Source: Bigelowiella natans CCMP2755 (taxonomy: Eukaryota; Cercozoa; Chlorarachniophyceae). Taken from it: a stretch of DNA of 28,477 nt. Numbering within the stretch: position 1 is the stretch's first letter; the number at the start of each line of letters is the position of its first letter. The stretch spans positions 1 to 28,477 of the forward strand of contig ADNK01001119.1 of assembly GCA_000320545.1 (NCBI GenBank), given 5' to 3'. The notes under the pieces were generated by a model. The model ran no database searches. It saw only the letters and a list, made by a program, of their open reading frames with translations, and had not been told where the DNA came from. The translations under genes were made by a program, and so were the position numbers. Of this stretch, positions 1 through 8,622 are shown piece after piece.

Positions 1-16
1 AAAATATTTTCCAAAT

Positions 17-32
17 CCCCCCCCCCCCCCCC

Positions 33-80
<48 letters not shown>
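17..80. repeat. poly-C (18) followed by (CT)n in an upstream intron
   Basis: An 18-base C run at 17-34 is followed directly by a (CT)n tract to about 80. It lies just before the acceptor of the first visible CLEC16A-like exon, so on the sense strand it is a very long polypyrimidine tract. Confidence 0.9.
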
Positions 81-83
<3 letters not shown>

Positions 84-129
84 TCCCTCACAGCATCACA
101 TCCTCTTTCATCATCCCCCCCCCCTTCAG

Positions 130-447
130 GTACGTCGAGGAGAGCTCTATCCAGAAGCAGCAGCAGATTCAGATCTCCAACCAGGATGCCATTCCGTGTG
201 TGATTATGGTCGGCAAACGGCGCGAAAGGCACTTCCTCGTCGTCCACCACACCTTGCTGCTCATCGTGCAGCATCATCCCACGCGTGCTGGCTATGCGCT
301 GGTTAAGTTGGTGGTTCCGCTTCGCATCCAGGAGGTCTATAAAATGGCGAGCGAGGCCTCACCGCCCAACCTAACCGTCATGATCCGTATGGGGGTATGT
401 CAGCTAATTATTCTCACGCATTGTATGAGCATCGTGTCGTGTCTCTC

Positions 448-498
<51 letters not shown>

Positions 499-926
499 CT
501 GTGTGTGTGTGTGTGTGTGTGTGTATTCGGTGTGTGCTCGGAGAGAAAAGAGATGCTAATACCATTCTGAATTGAAACAAGACAATATTTCCTTGTTTTC
601 GCCTTCGTCGAAGGAAAAGACGTACCAGAGCCATCAATATATATTATGTATATGTATATATATTGCTAGTGACATGATTCTGTGTTTTTCTTCAGCCAAA
701 ACCGCACCCCAGCGCACGAATGCAGGCGCTGGGCGTCTGGGTCCTATCGTTGCACTTCGATTCGATGGAAGATTGTGTGAATGCCAACCAGCACTTAAAG
801 TTGTCGAGGGAGAAGGCACGAGTGAAACTCATCAAGCAGCTTCTCATAAGCCTATCCAACGATATAGAAGGAGGCAACGACGAGAGCGATGAACACGACG
901 ATGACGATGACGACGATGATGTTTAA
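130..926 (+). CDS. CLEC16A/TT9-family protein, C-terminal part (5' truncated by the window)
   Basis: Two exons are visible: 130-394, after a TTCAG acceptor, and 696-926, ending in TAA. The intron 395-695 has a GTATGT donor and a TTTTTCTTCAG acceptor, and the phase is 0. About 164 residues are in view. The first exon encodes LLLIVQHHP, then GYALVKLVVPL, then NLTVMI; the second encodes VLSLHFDSMEDCVNANQHL and a basic helix. This order matches the conserved C-terminal domain of CLEC16A/Ema/GOP-1 as I remember it (LVLTIADPT, WGVVKFAGLLQDMQV, LNITI, then ILQATFIFSDHIRCIIAKQ). Family members act on endosomes and in mitophagy and autophagosome maturation. The protein ends in an acidic run of Asp residues. 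The N-terminal FPL domain would lie left of the window. Identification rests on remembered family sequence, so it is good but not certain. Confidence 0.77.
451..524. repeat. compound microsatellite (CT)n(GT)n in an intron
   Basis: A (CT)n tract at 451-484 runs into a (GT)n tract to 524. It lies wholly inside the 301-bp intron of the CLEC16A-like gene. Confidence 0.95.
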
Positions 927-1819
927 AGATGAGACAGCAGTAGCTACGCAGCGAAGACGGCTAGACAGCTATCTAGCTTCATATGTTGGATTTCTCTTTC
1001 TCTGACAACTAAAGCAGCTCATGAATTGTGCAGAACTAGCTAGCTAGCATAGACAACATATGTTCATTGGTGCTAATTGTAGGCTAAAAGTTGCAAGTCT
1101 GAAGTGCTTTCTAGCTTTCTAGCTTTATTGATATTATTGCACTGATGATTGTAATCTGCTAGTGATGCTCTGTTGTGTCGATCATATCGTACTAGCTAGC
1201 TAGTAGCTAGATTATAGACAGACGCTACGACATCGTAGATGACTGTGACTCCTCTAGATTTATCCATTTATTTTAGTATCCTAGACTTTTACGTGAGAAT
1301 ATGTGCTGGCGTATTTTACATCGGCTACGCTAGTACGCTACACTGCGCCGATGTATAATAATAACGAATGCACTGAACTAGCTGAGGGCAAGTAGCGCGC
1401 TCTGCATGATCGTAAATCGTACATTATATATTTTTTCAGCGATAGCCCAGTAGTAGTCAAAATGTACATATATCATCTAGATATTTCTTCGCATCATAGC
1501 TAGATAGCATGACCCAAGTGATCCGAATCTTATAGCATGTAATAAAAGCAGAAGCAGGAAGGCATTAGGCATGAGCAGAGCTAGAGAGGCGCAGATTCAC
1601 GTAATAATACAAAACCCATGTCGCAATGCTATGCACTTTAGTAAAGCAAATAGTCGTCTTTGCTGTTTCACCACAAGCATTATAGGAGCCAATCCTCTTC
1701 GTCTTCGATGTCCTTTGCATTGCAAAGCATGGCGAGTGTCGCCAATAGAGAGACGAACTGAAAAGAAAACGCAATAAGGAAGTAATAACAAGCAGAAGGA
1801 ACACCACCATGCACTCAAA
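927..1819. other. spacer between convergent genes, no gene seen
   Basis: This region holds the 3' ends of the CLEC16A-like gene (+) and the tetraspanin (-). I see no coding signal. It is rich in CTAG and AGCTAGCT words, for example near 975, 1038, 1110, 1190-1210 and 1500, a feature shared with the other spacers. Confidence 0.7.
1541..1546 (+). terminator. possible poly(A) signal AATAAA for the CLEC16A-like gene
   Basis: A canonical AATAAA hexamer lies about 615 bases after the stop. It is the only good match on the + strand in this spacer. The distance is long, so this is a weak call. Confidence 0.3.
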
Positions 1820-3044
1820 TTACGAATCCAGGTTTTTAAGGTAGATGGGGAGCGATGAGGAGATATTTATTCGACCACGACCACGACCACACACATACAC
1901 ACACACGCACACGCAAACACACAGACACACACAAAACATTTTTAGTTCATATATCTGGTAGCACACCTCTAATGAAGCAAAAACGATGGCAGCAATTGCG
2001 ACAGGGGTGAAGTACACCGACAGCCAATCTGAGAAACATTCAGCAGACTCTGTGTCAAGGACAAAGAAGGCACTTCGAAGCTCTACTTGTGGAATGCCAA
2101 CGATAGTAATGAATCGCACATGCCCCCTCCCCGCTTCTCTTCATTTCACACTTATTTATATGAAAAATAGGAAGCGACTATACCAAGGGTTGCTTGTTTG
2201 CATGTTGGAGGATCAACCCGACCGCATGGTGTGTCATATCCAGGAGCCCTCGAATCGTAGATGTTGTTCCATCCACAGCACTCAAAGAAATCTTGGTAGT
2301 CGATACGTTTCTGCCGGGCGTCTGGATTTGATAAACAAATGTCTATTATCGAAAAGGCGGGGAGCAGAGACAGAGGGGGAAGAGAGAAGTGTGTGACAAT
2401 CATTCTACCTGCGCCTTCCTCAAACCATTTATTCTCCACAAGTGTGTTTATGGCTTCTGAGGAGTCGTACTGGTACAGATAGATTCCGATGCAAAGCTGC
2501 AACTGTTGGAGATAAAAAAGTAGACTTGATTATGAGCCAAATGAGAAAGGAAAGAAGCGAACATCTCTTCTATAAACTGTTGAGATTTGCGTGCTAGTGA
2601 GACTGGGATAAAAATGTGGACGCACCAAGACAAGTGCGAAGATAACGAAAAGATAGACAGTAAGCATAATTCGTTGCTTTTTGAAGGCTCCAACTGCCCC
2701 AATGACACTGGTGATAGCGAGAGCAAATCCGAGCATCATCAACACGTAGGAGGTTTCAGTGATGGGGAGGTCCTGTAAAAGTTCCACATCACTCTCCAAT
2801 TGCTCAGCCTGGACGAGGAGGAAAATTCCGGCTGCTGCAATACCCAGACCACATGCCTACAGTAGTTTTCGTTTTTGAATCAGTTCATATGGTATCAATC
2901 AAGAATCTTGTTTTTCTAATTGAGTTTCCAAAGCATTGCGCATGCTTTCGAGTCTCATTCTTAATTTTTCTCTATGCAAAGCTTGACCGTAAAAATAATG
3001 TTGACGCCGATGAGGATATAGCGGCCTAGATCGTGAAGAGCCAT
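1820..3044 (-). CDS. tetraspanin family membrane protein
   Basis: Five exons: 3044-2988, 2856-2626, 2502-2409, 2342-2184 and 2085-1820. All junctions are GT-AG and phases join exactly to give 268 residues, a normal tetraspanin length. The start encodes MALHDLGRYILIGVNII, opening membrane segment 1. Segments 2 and 3 lie around residues 50-115. The large extracellular loop carries the diagnostic CCG motif (residues 149-151, in FFECCGWNN), with further Cys at 167, 175 and 197. Segment 4 is near 203-226 (YFTPVAIAAIVFASLE). Tetraspanins organise plasma-membrane and endosomal microdomains. The cytoplasmic tail is odd: it continues through an AC microsatellite to give alternating Cys-Val, then Gly-Arg repeats. 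A further splice or an earlier transcript end there cannot be excluded. It converges with the CLEC16A-like gene. Confidence 0.9.
1888..1933. repeat. (AC)n microsatellite inside the tetraspanin reading frame
   Basis: This imperfect AC tract reads on the minus strand as alternating Cys and Val codons directly after transmembrane segment 4. Confidence 0.85.
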
Positions 3045-3304
3045 GATCTCCCCAGCTGCAGTGTTTTCTCAGCAGGTCAACGAGAGGAGGATTTGCTCAG
3101 AGTTTCGAGGCAGAGCTGCTACCGATTTTAATGAAATTGTCTATAAATTTGATGTCGTCATTAGAAATTAAAAGATAATTCTAGCAATTAGCTGATTCTG
3201 AAAGCTCTCCGTTTCCGCATGGAATGAGGGAGAGAAGCGTTTTTATGAGGTGAGATTCTCTGTATTTCCAGATTTTCCGACAATCCTTTGGACGGTAGCC
3301 ATGC
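3045..3304. promoter_or_regulatory. probable divergent promoter between tetraspanin and JmjC genes
   Basis: The tetraspanin starts at 3044 on the minus strand and the JmjC gene is transcribed to the right, so this stretch probably serves both. I could not identify a TATA box or initiator. The call rests on position only. Confidence 0.35.
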
Positions 3305-3399
3305 ATGCCGTTATCCACCAAAAAGGGCTTCTTTGCAGCACAACTCTGTTCAAACGCAGGAGACAACCATCATTTTCCAACAAGCAGATATTTTCTAAG
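3305..3399 (+). CDS. possible first exon of the JmjC gene
   Basis: An ATG at 3305 opens a frame that reaches a CTAAG|GTGTTT donor after 3399 with two bases of a codon left over. This is exactly the phase needed to join the exon that starts at 3974. The joined start would be 31 residues plus a split Arg codon, then NNKTVK. If right, the intron 3400-3973 holds three microsatellites, as other introns here do. No family conservation supports it. Confidence 0.3.
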
Positions 3400-3446
3400 G
3401 TGTTTTCCCCCAAAGAAGAATCCAGCTATTTTTATCGCTGATGAAG

Positions 3447-3478
3447 GTGTGTGTGTGCGCGCGTGTGTATGTATGCGG

Positions 3479-3512
<34 letters not shown>
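3447..3512. repeat. (GT)n microsatellite
   Basis: Imperfect at the left end, with GCGC and TATG interruptions, then a clean run of GT at 3481-3512. It lies in the putative intron upstream of the JmjC exon. Confidence 0.95.
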
Positions 3513-3514
<2 letters not shown>

Positions 3515-3660
3515 TCATTCTTAAAATGCAGTAATAATCAATTATTGTGCATACATCAGAAAGCTCAAGATATAAAGTGTTCTCAGAATATTAAACCAGG
3601 AAAAAAAAGGTGGCTAGCGCGGGTGTATATTAGTGTTTGTTTTCGCATGCGTATTTGTTC

Positions 3661-3663
<3 letters not shown>

Positions 3664-3708
<45 letters not shown>

Positions 3709-3730
3709 GTGTGTGTGTGTGTGTTTGTGT
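3664..3730. repeat. (TA)n then (GT)n microsatellite
   Basis: About 43 bases of alternating TA are followed by GT to about 3730. Same putative intron as the neighbouring GT and CA tracts. Confidence 0.95.
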
Positions 3731-3894
3731 GCGCACATGCATAGTGTTAACTTCACCGTCACATCACACACACGCTAAGCCCATACACGCGCTCTTAAGC
3801 TCTCTCACACACTAAGCACACACTCAAATGTACATACTGAATTCGCCAAGCACGCATACAAATACATACACCCACCAGGCAAACAAACAAACAA

Positions 3895-3904
3895 ACACAC
3901 ACAC

Positions 3905-3958
<54 letters not shown>
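3895..3958. repeat. (CA)n microsatellite
   Basis: About 64 bases of CA with one GC interruption, ending just before the ATTCAG acceptor of the JmjC exon. Read in frame it would encode a Thr-His dipeptide repeat. Confidence 0.95.
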
Positions 3959-3960
<2 letters not shown>

Positions 3961-3973
3961 CATTCGAATTCAG

Positions 3974-5402
3974 GAACAACAAGACTGTAAAGTCATCAAA
4001 CACAGAAACACGTCGATGTTACGCTCACGTCGGAAGGTTCTGGTCAGAAAGCAAACACGACGAAGAAGATAAGAACGACGCCAAAGGCAAAAGAGAATGG
4101 AAGCTCCACACGTGTCACTTCTCTGACCACTCTGTAGATACTATTGTGAAGGATTACATCCAACGAGGAGTGCCATTGGTGATCCGCGGCTTAGGCCCGG
4201 CGCTATACGGTGATAAAATATTAGCGGCATTGGGGCATATAGGGCCTGATAGTTCCGAGGACTCCGAAGATTCTGATGATTCAGAAAAAAAAAAAAAAAT
4301 CAAGCAGAAAGACGAGTCGCCACCGCTCCCATCAACTCGCGATGTCTTGGAATACTTGAGCATGGTCGCAGGGACAAAGAGGGTGGGGATTTATTGCAAG
4401 AATAAGGCCAGTGAGCGTGAAGGGGGCGATGATTCGTGTGGAAAGAAGGATCCATTGGGCGGTGTTTGCTTTGCGAAACTTGAGGAGTATTGCAGGCATC
4501 TAATGGACAACCACATCGACAAAAAGGCTAACGGGCCGCAACCTTCAACCAATGAGAACGCTGGCAACACCGACGACGAGACAAATGTGTTTCAGGACAC
4601 GATCGGACATTATCTGTACGACGTGTCACTGAAGAAGCAGCTACCAATATTGCTAGATGACTTCAGGCTGCCACGCTACATTCAGAAGGACTTCTTGCAG
4701 CGCACAATGCGTAGGCACTATTTTGTTGAATCGTGGCCTACGCTATTTGTGGCTAGCCCGGACACAAAATCCACGCTGCACATCGATCAATGGCATGGCA
4801 GTTTTTGGATGGTGCAAGTGGCCGGGTCAAAGAGATGGACCATGTTCCATCCGGACGACTATTCAAATCTAGACCCCATTTACCACCCCGACAGCATCAA
4901 TCGGGCAAAAAAGGGAAACAACTCGGAGAAGGTGAAAGAAGAAGATGGGAATGGCGAGTCAGAAGCACAGGAGCCAATGCGTGCAGCCTTCCGCGATCTT
5001 CGAGAGATGGAGAAAGCAAATGTGGAGTCGGATGGAAAGGCACACCCTAGACTCTCAAGCGCACGAAGGGTAGAAGTCGTGCTCACACCTGGTGATCTTC
5101 TGTTTGTGCCTGGTGGCACACCACACTTTGTCGAGAATCTTGGCGTTACAGTGGCTTATGCTGGCAATTTTGTGGATGCAGGAAACTACAGGAAGGCGGT
5201 GCATTGTGATCTCTTCCACATGGCTAAACGCGGTGGGGTGTATGAGACAACCCATCGAGCTCTGTCTGAGGTCTGTTTCGAAGACGATGAAGATGAAAAT
5301 GGGACGGGGGAGGGCGTTCAAAATAAGAAGGAATCTAGTGCAGCCGATTACACAATAGATTATTTCGACGACTATTCGGGGCTTCAAGGGATGATGCCTT
5401 GA
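3974..5402 (+). CDS. JmjC/cupin-type Fe(II), 2-oxoglutarate-dependent oxygenase
   Basis: One long open exon ends in TGA at 5402. The same frame is open from an ATG at 3828, but that stretch is mostly CA microsatellite (Thr-His repeats), so I take the exon from the AATTCAG acceptor at 3974; the true start is unsettled. Numbered from 3828, the N-terminal part carries VPLVIRGL, typical of cupin_8/JmjC proteins. The catalytic fold follows: SWPTLFVASP, the HID iron motif (His318, Asp320), VAGSKRWTMFHPDD, then LTPGDLLFVPGGTPHFVENL with the distal iron ligand His433. This is the complete HxD...H triad. Family members hydroxylate or demethylate proteins, or modify RNA; the substrate here is unknown. 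Two acidic, Ser/Lys-rich inserts (near 4245-4315 and 4900-5050) interrupt the fold. A 14-A run near 4286 is coding and a possible sequencing-slip site. Confidence 0.8.
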
Positions 5403-5618
5403 ACAACAGCGCGCTGTTCACATGCGATGCTTTAAAAGGACAACCATCGCATGTGATCTTTATTCCTCATTGCATCATTTTCTACCTCCTTCGACTTTAT
5501 TTCGTTGTGCATGTGCAGTGCACACTACCTAGACTACGCACGCAGGCGAGGCAGGAGAGAGCATGGGATCATCATCGATCATGTGTAAGCTTCTAAGCTT
5601 ATGATGATTGATAGCGCC

Positions 5619-5624
5619 AATAAA
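5619..5624 (+). terminator. possible poly(A) signal AATAAA for the JmjC gene
   Basis: The hexamer sits about 217 bases after the JmjC stop, in a reasonable position. There is no other support. Confidence 0.35.
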
Positions 5625-6310
5625 CAAACAATTGCATTGCTGCGATGCGATAAACAAGTAGCGTGCGTACGTGCTGCTGCTTCGATTCTTTTCAGCAGCA
5701 GTCGCCGCGCAGCATGGTTGGCGCATTTGCATTATTAGAACATGACAATGGAATGCATGGTAATTTTCGAGTAGCAGAGCGAATGCTAACGCCCGCCGGC
5801 GGTCGTGCGCAGCCTACTAACGTAACGTGTAATATGTATGTGTGCGCCAATGATTGCTCACATTTATTATTCGCATGGATCAATAATCAACTACTGTGTA
5901 ATACAGTCCTCTAGTGTCTCATGCACATGCATGCTACCTAATAGCGCGCTAATATGTTGCCGCGCCTCAAGCTAATAATAAGTATGCACATGCGCTTCTG
6001 TTGTAGTCAGCGGGTGCTTCGATCAGTGGTTTGCATTCTGTCTGACAGTAGTTATATGCCCGCGCCCCAAATGAACGTGCGATGCAGCCGAGAAGGCGCA
6101 TCATCCTTTATTCAAAGAACAAGGAATTTTTCAACCTCAGCCAACACATATATGTGTGTGTGTGTGTGTGTATATATAGATATATATATTTAACATATTG
6201 GGTGATAATGTAAATTACTTGTGTATTGACGGCTGTATACGGAACACTATTATGTGTCTCTTATGCTTGAAATTTAATCTGATCCAATGCAACTTCATCG
6301 GCTACAACAC

Positions 6311-6312
<2 letters not shown>

Positions 6313-6348
<36 letters not shown>

Positions 6349-6350
6349 GT
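6313..6350. repeat. (GT)n microsatellite
   Basis: A clean GT run with one GC step near its right end, in the spacer before the phosphatase gene. Confidence 0.95.
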
Positions 6351-6466
6351 ATGCATGCGTTGAAAAATATATAGAAGAGATACAGAATAACACAATATCG
6401 TGTTCACATTTATGCAGAAAAGAAAAAAATGTTTGGTGTAGTTATCGTTCGTGATGCAATGATTAT

Positions 6467-6467
6467 A

Positions 6468-6498
<31 letters not shown>
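6467..6498. repeat. (ATG)n trinucleotide repeat
   Basis: About ten ATG units in the spacer before the phosphatase gene. Confidence 0.9.
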
Positions 6499-6684
6499 GG
6501 ATGCACTTGGTTCGTAGATTCCCTTTTTGTCGAACTTCTTGTCTCGAACACTAAAACCGGAGGATTATTGCTTCGATATTACCGGTAGAGGGAGGTATAC
6601 TAAGTTGTCTCAGGGGTAAAATTCCCTACATTTCTTGGAAGATAAGAAGCCGAGAACGTTCCACTAGATCTGGTTGGGGAGGGG

Positions 6685-7749
6685 ATGGGGATCACGTACG
6701 CTCACGGCTACGTGTCTCCTACCCAGCTTTACAACGAACTGAACAATGCTTTCGCGTGTGTTTTAACTCTAGACATTCGAGGTATATCTACGGAGGAATC
6801 TCATATAGATTTTTCAGTGCTTGTTGATATCCGAAATAGCGCCTCAAAAATAGCGGAACAGATTTCGAAAGCTGTGGATGATCAGAAGCTTATAGACGTT
6901 CACTTGGTGCTTGTATCGGATGGATTAAGAAAGTTGTATAAATTGCCTCATATTATAGATAAGGCAATTTACATCCACAACAAACAGGTAAGATCGAAGA
7001 GTGATTAGGACAATGATTGTAATGAACACAAGGAAGAATCGGATCCATCTCATCAGATATTCTTTTAGGCAGCTCAAAAGAGAAGGATCACAAAGAAAAG
7101 CATACTCATAGGAGGTTTCCAGTCTTTTTTGAACAAATGGCCGTTTATGTGCTCGAAAAATTCCAAATTCGAACATGGGCGAATTTACCCGAACTGTGTC
7201 TTTGAGAGTCAGGGCCAATATGGGAAGCCTCTACGTGTGTTCATCAGTGGTTACGGCATGGCATGTGATCCTGTAATATATGATCCTCTATGCATAAACT
7301 CCGTCGTCAATGTCACCCCTGAGGTTCCGTTCGTTGACCTGAAAGACGCAGATAAGGACAAGGCACTCCGCAAATTCCGAATTGCCATCATCGATGAGCC
7401 TGGACAAGGGGGGAAGCTGGTAGAGATGCTAGACGAAGCATTCGATTTCATCAATCAAGGGCTTCACCTTGATGTTAAAAAATTTAAAGGGCACCAGAAA
7501 ACTACTGTCGGTGATGAGACTCGTGGTAAGACAATGAGAGCAACAAAAAACGTGCCATTAGGCGTACTCGTCCATTGCAAACACGGTCAATCACGGAGTG
7601 TGGCCGTAGTAACAGCCTGGATGATGCATATGTGGAACATGAACTACCAGGAGGCTTCACAGGCCATAAAAACTGCACGACCAAAAGCACGGACAAAGTT
7701 CAAGGAACATGTCGAGGGATGGGTTTCTTCGAAACAACGCGTAAAGTAG
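6685..7749 (+). CDS. dual-specificity protein phosphatase with N-terminal rhodanese-like domain
   Basis: Two exons, 6685-6987 and 7069-7749, with intron 6988-7068 (GTAAGA donor, TTCTTTTAG acceptor, phase 0), give 326 residues. Residues 1-120 resemble the rhodanese/CDC25-like domain of MAP kinase phosphatases and MK-STYX: VSPTQLYNEL, VLTLDIRG, IDKAIYIHN, and ILIGGFQSFLNKWPFMC at its end. The usual rhodanese Cys loop reads LVSDGLRKLY, so this domain is probably non-catalytic and used for docking. The phosphatase domain has RVFISGYGMACDP and INSVVNVTPEVPF, a likely general acid Asp210 (IIDEP), and an intact P-loop HCKHGQSRS with nucleophile Cys271. About 25 extra basic residues lie between the acid loop and the P-loop. 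It should dephosphorylate Tyr/Thr/Ser-phosphorylated proteins; a MAP kinase substrate is inference. Confidence 0.88.
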
Positions 7750-8342
7750 GCAGAGAACCAAGTTTGATGCTTGCATTGACATCATCCATTGCTAGATTGG
7801 TTGCCATGAACTTGCGCCAACATTCTTTTAGCGATGACAGCCGTTTTCATCGTCACCATGATTTTCCGTTTTTGTCCTCGAGTGAGTCAGTGTTATATAA
7901 TGATGGCAAGAAAATGAAAACTAGCTAGCTAGCTCACATTTCGCGTCACGTGTTGCCATCAGCCGCTACGACTGACCGCCTGTCATGCAAATGAGACAGC
8001 AGGCCACATGCGAAGCTAGAGATGCGCTGCATGGACGGAATCATTGATCATGCACTTTTGTGAAGGTTGAGCTCGCTGACAATGAGCAGTCTGCACCACG
8101 CTATGTACATGCTAGCATGCGCCGTTGAACCCCCCTGGTCATGAGCATGTAGACACGTGTGTCATCATGGCGATCACAACAATCATGATGATGCTCGCAT
8201 GCACTGGATGACTGCAATGAAACTCTGCTGCTGTTCGACTGGTCTAGTGGTGTGTCTAGCCATAGCGGTTGCGATGCGTGCAATGTATAAATGATGCATT
8301 TCGATCAGGAAAGTCATTGCCTACACATATGCCACACTTCAC

Positions 8343-8405
8343 ATGACTATTGGAAAGATTTAATCACTTCATTACATCCGTCTCACATCTTTGAAATGCG
8401 CGACT
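8343..8405 (+). repeat. dispersed spacer repeat, copy A (partial)
   Basis: It contains CATTACATCCGTCTCACATC followed by TTTGAAATGCGC. The same core recurs at about 8551, 16888, and inverted at 16765 and 23478. Confidence 0.6.
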
Positions 8406-8491
8406 ACTTTGCACACCGAAACAACATGCATTTGATTGCATGAAACGTAACACATCATGGCGCGGACGCCAACAGATTCAACATTAGCGCT

Positions 8492-8592
8492 GTAGCGCTG
8501 CATTGCGCAGCTACATAAGGATGACCATTGAACAAATCTAATTGATTAACTATATCCGTCTTACATCTTTGAAATGAATTTGACAGTGCATG
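8492..8592 (+). repeat. dispersed spacer repeat, copy B
   Basis: This copy has the order GCATTGCGCAGCTACAT, GACCATTGAA, TATATCCGTCTTACATC, then GTGCATGC. It is the best full-length match to copy C at 16828-16935, about 100 bp long. Confidence 0.65.
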
Positions 8593-8622
8593 CAATCTGG
8601 TTAATGGACATTTTGGCAACAC

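Larger units (their letters stand above)
5403..6684. other. spacer between tandem genes, no gene seen
   Basis: No coding exon is recognisable. It contains short TGCATGC-type palindromes around 5925-5935, a small GT/TA tract near 6150-6190, a (GT)n tract at 6313-6350 and an (ATG)n tract at 6467-6498. The last 200 bases before 6685 should include the promoter and leader of the phosphatase gene. Confidence 0.6.
7750..8622. other. spacer between convergent genes with dispersed-repeat copies
   Basis: This lies between the phosphatase (+) and the helicase (-). No coding signal is seen. It holds CTAGCTAGCTAG at about 7919-7931, several TGCATG and CATGCTAGCATG words, and two copies of a short dispersed repeat described separately. 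Confidence 0.65.

Noticed and set aside
200-637. Open frames on both strands with Ser-Leu, Val-Cys and Thr-His repeats
   Set aside because: These are translations of the CT/GT microsatellite. Only the part up to 394 belongs to a real exon.
3583-3815. Open frames rich in Tyr-Ile and Val-Cys
   Set aside because: They are produced by the TA and GT repeats and have no conserved content.
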